Shown piece after piece: positions 6,340 through 8,894 of a DNA stretch of 8,894 bases; position 1 is the first letter of the stretch; the number at the start of each line of letters is the position of its first letter. The DNA lies in NCBI GenBank assembly GCA_037968515.1, contig JBBKVQ010000496.1, forward strand, positions 1 through 8,894, given 5' to 3'. Source of the DNA: JBFFMO01 sp037968515. Its GTDB lineage: Bacteria; Myxococcota_A; Bradymonadia; Bradymonadales; Bradymonadaceae. Both the position numbers and the translations under genes were made by a program. The notes beneath the pieces are model-generated. The model saw only the letters and a list, made by a program, of their open reading frames with translations. It did not search any database and was not told the DNA's origin.

Positions 6340-8894
6340 TTCGTGAATCCAGGTTTGTCGCCCGAACGCCATCGCGTCCACGCCTGTTCAAATAACTCGT
6401 GAGGTGCAGAAATAGGGTAATTTACCTGACATTCGTTGGAAGCCAGCAGCGGCATCATCGGAACCTTCCAGGCTTCCATGGGAATATGTGGGGAGCGTAA
6501 TTCCAACCACGGCCCATCCAAAAAGAACGAGCGCCCCGTTCGTGCGCGTTTTGCTTCAATCAAAACGCCCTTCTCCACCAATGGCGCAAACGCCTTTTTG
6601 TAAGTCGCTGCACTCCAGCCGTTCCAGAGTCTGATTTGTTTGGTGGATGGATTAGGCATCGCAAGCGTTTGCAGAAAAGCAACGGCGGCCTCGTCGCCAA
6701 CGCCCAGCTCTTTTTTCACCTGCGCCACAGTTTCGGGACTGGAATGCAGCGGATTCGCTTCGTACTCGCCTGCAGAAACCTGCGAGCTTTTCAGGCGATC
6801 GACAAGGCCCTGCATGCCAGAAAATGCACGAAGAACTTGGGCTTCGAGGTTGTCGGCAACGATATACGGACTTGTCTTGCCAGCCATAAGTTGAGCCGGC
6901 CGTATCGCAGCCTCAAGCCCCCAATCGCTGAGCAAGAAAATCACAAATCCGTCATCAAAATAAGACACACCTTTCATGGTCTTATTCGCACCAAGCTTGG
7001 CCATCATCGCCGCTGACTTCTTTTTATCGTCGAGCCACTCCAACTCGGTCGTGGTCGGCAGCAGCGAATCCGCAGCAAATAAGGACTTTGCAAGGGTCTC
7101 ATAGTAGCCGGAGACTTTCTGACGCGTCGGATCGCCGACCGGTAAATTGTAGAAAATGTAGGGCAAGAGCTTCAGGCCTTCGGAGATCAAATCCGAGTCG
7201 GGCACGTCGTCGCCCATCTCGAAGACAAGATTTTTATCATCCGAATCGTAGGAGATTTCCCCACCGACCTTGAATGCTGGCACCGAATACAGGTTCAGCA
7301 GAGAAGTCCGCGCGTTATCGACCGATAGGTCCTTCTGCACGGCCATCAAGAGGTCTTCTGGCAGCGCCTGTCGTTTGCCAACATGCTGGTTCCATGAGGC
7401 TGCAAGCTGTTTGGCGATTTCAATCGGTGCGGCCCAAAATCCCTCCAAATCATCAGGCAACGCTTCCGCAAAAACGGCGCTGCGTTTCTCTCCCGGGACT
7501 TCTTTCAACGACTCCCTGGCGAGGTTCAGCTCAGCGGCCTTCAGTTTGAACGACTTGCGTAACTCAGTGTCCATCACGGTGCCGTACCACTCATTCACGT
7601 TGGGCAGCATCGCCCAAAGTATGGCGGCCTCGGCCACAGAAAGGCCCGTCAAATCCGCGATCGTTTCTGCGGCCTCGCGCGTCGGAATATAAGGACCGTG
7701 TTCAGTGCTGAGTTCAACAAATCGTTTGGCCGGCCCAGCCGCCCAGGAAACACCGGTTTTTTGGTCAGTTGCCTTGATCCCTGCCGGCAGGGTCATTTTG
7801 CCGTTGCTGTAGGCCAGAATAGAATAAGTCTCGTCTTCGTACTCGCCGCATTTTCCGTAAAACCGAGTCGATTCGTGTTCGACAAAAAACGCTCGTGTCT
7901 CAAGCGTGATACCGTGTTTTACCCAGCTTTTTTGAGATGACTCAAACATTATCATCTTATCGCCAAGCTCAAACATGCCCGCGTCAGCTACCGCGCCGAT
8001 GAATTTCAGCAAAGCTTGTCGTGAGCCCGAAATCCAAGGCCCCGAGGCCACCCATGGTAATACTTTCGGGAATCGAAAAACCCACGAAAAGTCGCAAGAA
8101 TAGTTGGCAAAAATGGCGGGTTTAATTCCGGTATTAAAAAAATCTGCGAGTGCAAGAATTCCTGTACTGAGTTCGCGCTCGTCATCGTAGGTCTCGTTGT
8201 CGAACGAGTATTCCCCGCCACTGGTCACGCTCTCGAAACTTGCCCAGACGTCGGAATCCGGAATCGAGTTTTCCGCGCTGACGGCAAATCGTGGATCGGC
8301 GCCAACGACATGCTCCGCCAACGATACGAAGTGAGCCACGTAGGACTCCACCAGCCTAGCCAGAGCGGGCTCAAGAGGCGAATCACCGATGATGTCCTTG
8401 GTGACCGCCGCAAGTGGCTTCGTCGACCCGCCCATCCCCCACTTTTCTGGCAAAATCGCCTTGTTCGGCGAGCCTTGAATCGCAGCTGCCAACAAAGGCC
8501 TCACGTCGGCGACATCAACGGTTCGAAGCGTCAAGGAAGCGTTTTGGTCCGTAACTTTAAAATGATGAAAATACTCAAAACCAAGGGACAGACCGGGGAT
8601 CGCGCCTGACGCGTCCAATAGCGTTCCGTCCAGCGCCAGGATCTCGAAGTCACTGTCCAATTCGACCATTTCGCCGCCTGGTAGGCGAATCAACGACGAC
8701 ACTGACTTCTGCGCCTGGCCGAGCGGTGTCTTGGTCAGGTACTCGTCACCTTTTTCGAACACTACTTTATAATAGACACCGTCGACGGTTCCGAGGGGCG
8801 ATGTGTCGGGCGCCGGGTACACCGTCGACGCATGGATGTTCAGCGCCCATCCGTCTTCAAGCAGATCTTCGACGACTTTGGGCAATGACGCCCG
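6336..8894 (-). CDS. Giant cytoplasmic protein B, C-terminal 852 residues (5' end outside window); tandem paralogue of gene A
   Basis: The frame is open to the window edge, and its first residues (R-A-S-L-P) align with residues 719-723 of gene A (R-T-S-L-P). The protein therefore continues beyond base 8894; the TTG at 8885 is an internal Leu codon, not a start. If its N-terminal half resembles that of A, the full length would be near 1570 aa. Blocks shared with A, in order: 'SPLGT.DG.Y' and 'EYLT.TPLG' near the edge; 'W.ASGPW..G.R..LL.F' (about 8000-8070); 'LS.AEA.ILWAMLPN.N' (about 7590-7650); 'LMAGKTSPY' (about 6870-6890); and a C-terminal winged-helix-like module (about 6465-6735) with 'NGW...TYKKA', 'RTGRSFFLDGPW' and 'SPHIPMEAWK', then the tail 'W.RW.SGDKP'. 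No signal peptide or membrane segment is visible. It lacks A's Lys/Ser repeat insert. Its function is unknown; the family resemblance is from memory. Confidence 0.9.
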   Translation of the reverse strand, partial: RASLPKVVEDLLEDGWALNIHASTVYPAPDTSPLGTVDGVYYKVVFEKGDEYLTKTPLGQAQKSVSSLIRLPGGEMVELDSDFEILALDGTLLDASGAIPGLSLGFEYFHHFKVTDQNASLTLRTVDVADVRPLLAAAIQGSPNKAILPEKWGMGGSTKPLAAVTKDIIGDSPLEPALARLVESYVAHFVSLAEHVVGADPRFAVSAENSIPDSDVWASFESVTSGGEYSFDNETYDDERELSTGILALADFFNTGIKPAIFANYSCDFSWVFRFPKVLPWVASGPWISGSRQALLKFIGAVADAGMFELGDKMIMFESSQKSWVKHGITLETRAFFVEHESTRFYGKCGEYEDETYSILAYSNGKMTLPAGIKATDQKTGVSWAAGPAKRFVELSTEHGPYIPTREAAETIADLTGLSVAEAAILWAMLPNVNEWYGTVMDTELRKSFKLKAAELNLARESLKEVPGEKRSAVFAEALPDDLEGFWAAPIEIAKQLAASWNQHVGKRQALPEDLLMAVQKDLSVDNARTSLLNLYSVPAFKVGGEISYDSDDKNLVFEMGDDVPDSDLISEGLKLLPYIFYNLPVGDPTRQKVSGYYETLAKSLFAADSLLPTTTELEWLDDKKKSAAMMAKLGANKTMKGVSYFDDGFVIFLLSDWGLEAAIRPAQLMAGKTSPYIVADNLEAQVLRAFSGMQGLVDRLKSSQVSAGEYEANPLHSSPETVAQVKKELGVGDEAAVAFLQTLAMPNPSTKQIRLWNGWSAATYKKAFAPLVEKGVLIEAKRARTGRSFFLDGPWLELRSPHIPMEAWKVPMMPLLASNECQVNYPISAPHELFEQAWTRWRSGDKPGFTK

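Overview
The window carries four protein genes, all on the minus strand and tightly packed, with one real intergenic gap (1296-1437, 142 bp). Reading 5'->3' on the minus strand they are: the C-terminal half of a giant cytoplasmic protein (gene B, 8894 to 6336, running off the window edge); a complete paralogue of it of 1633 aa (gene A, 6339 to 1438), joined to gene B by an ATGA stop/start overlap; a small acidic lipoprotein (1295 to 507); and a secreted or outer-membrane protein (541 or 511 to beyond base 1) that overlaps the end of the lipoprotein gene. I found no tRNA, rRNA, CRISPR array, transposase or integrase.

The organism looks like a Gram-negative of moderate to fairly high GC. The lipoprotein has a signal peptide and lipobox followed by a very Asp/Glu-rich tail. 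The last gene has a Sec signal, a short domain ending in an 'IESW.R....NPLL' pattern, a Pro-rich linker and what may be the start of a barrel domain. That layout reminds me of Myxococcota, Bdellovibrionota and related former deltaproteobacteria. This is inference from protein style, not a phylogenetic result.

Genes A and B are the main content. Both are large, have no signal peptide or membrane segment, and share about 850-900 aligned residues ending in a winged-helix-like module. I believe they belong to a giant-protein family known mainly from actinobacteria. Those homologues are often labelled only 'DNA-binding protein' and, as I recall, can lie near MoxR-type AAA+ ATPase and vWA genes. 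No such ATPase or vWA gene lies in this window; if present it would be upstream (beyond 8894) or elsewhere. Two consecutive, translationally coupled and diverged copies suggest equimolar partners, perhaps a heteromer.

The lipoprotein gene probably has its own promoter, because the 142-bp gap holds a perfect 14-bp palindrome, a 29-nt imperfect hairpin and a -10-like box. The lipoprotein and the following envelope protein overlap and are probably co-translated. Nothing in the sequence links this envelope pair functionally to the giant pair.
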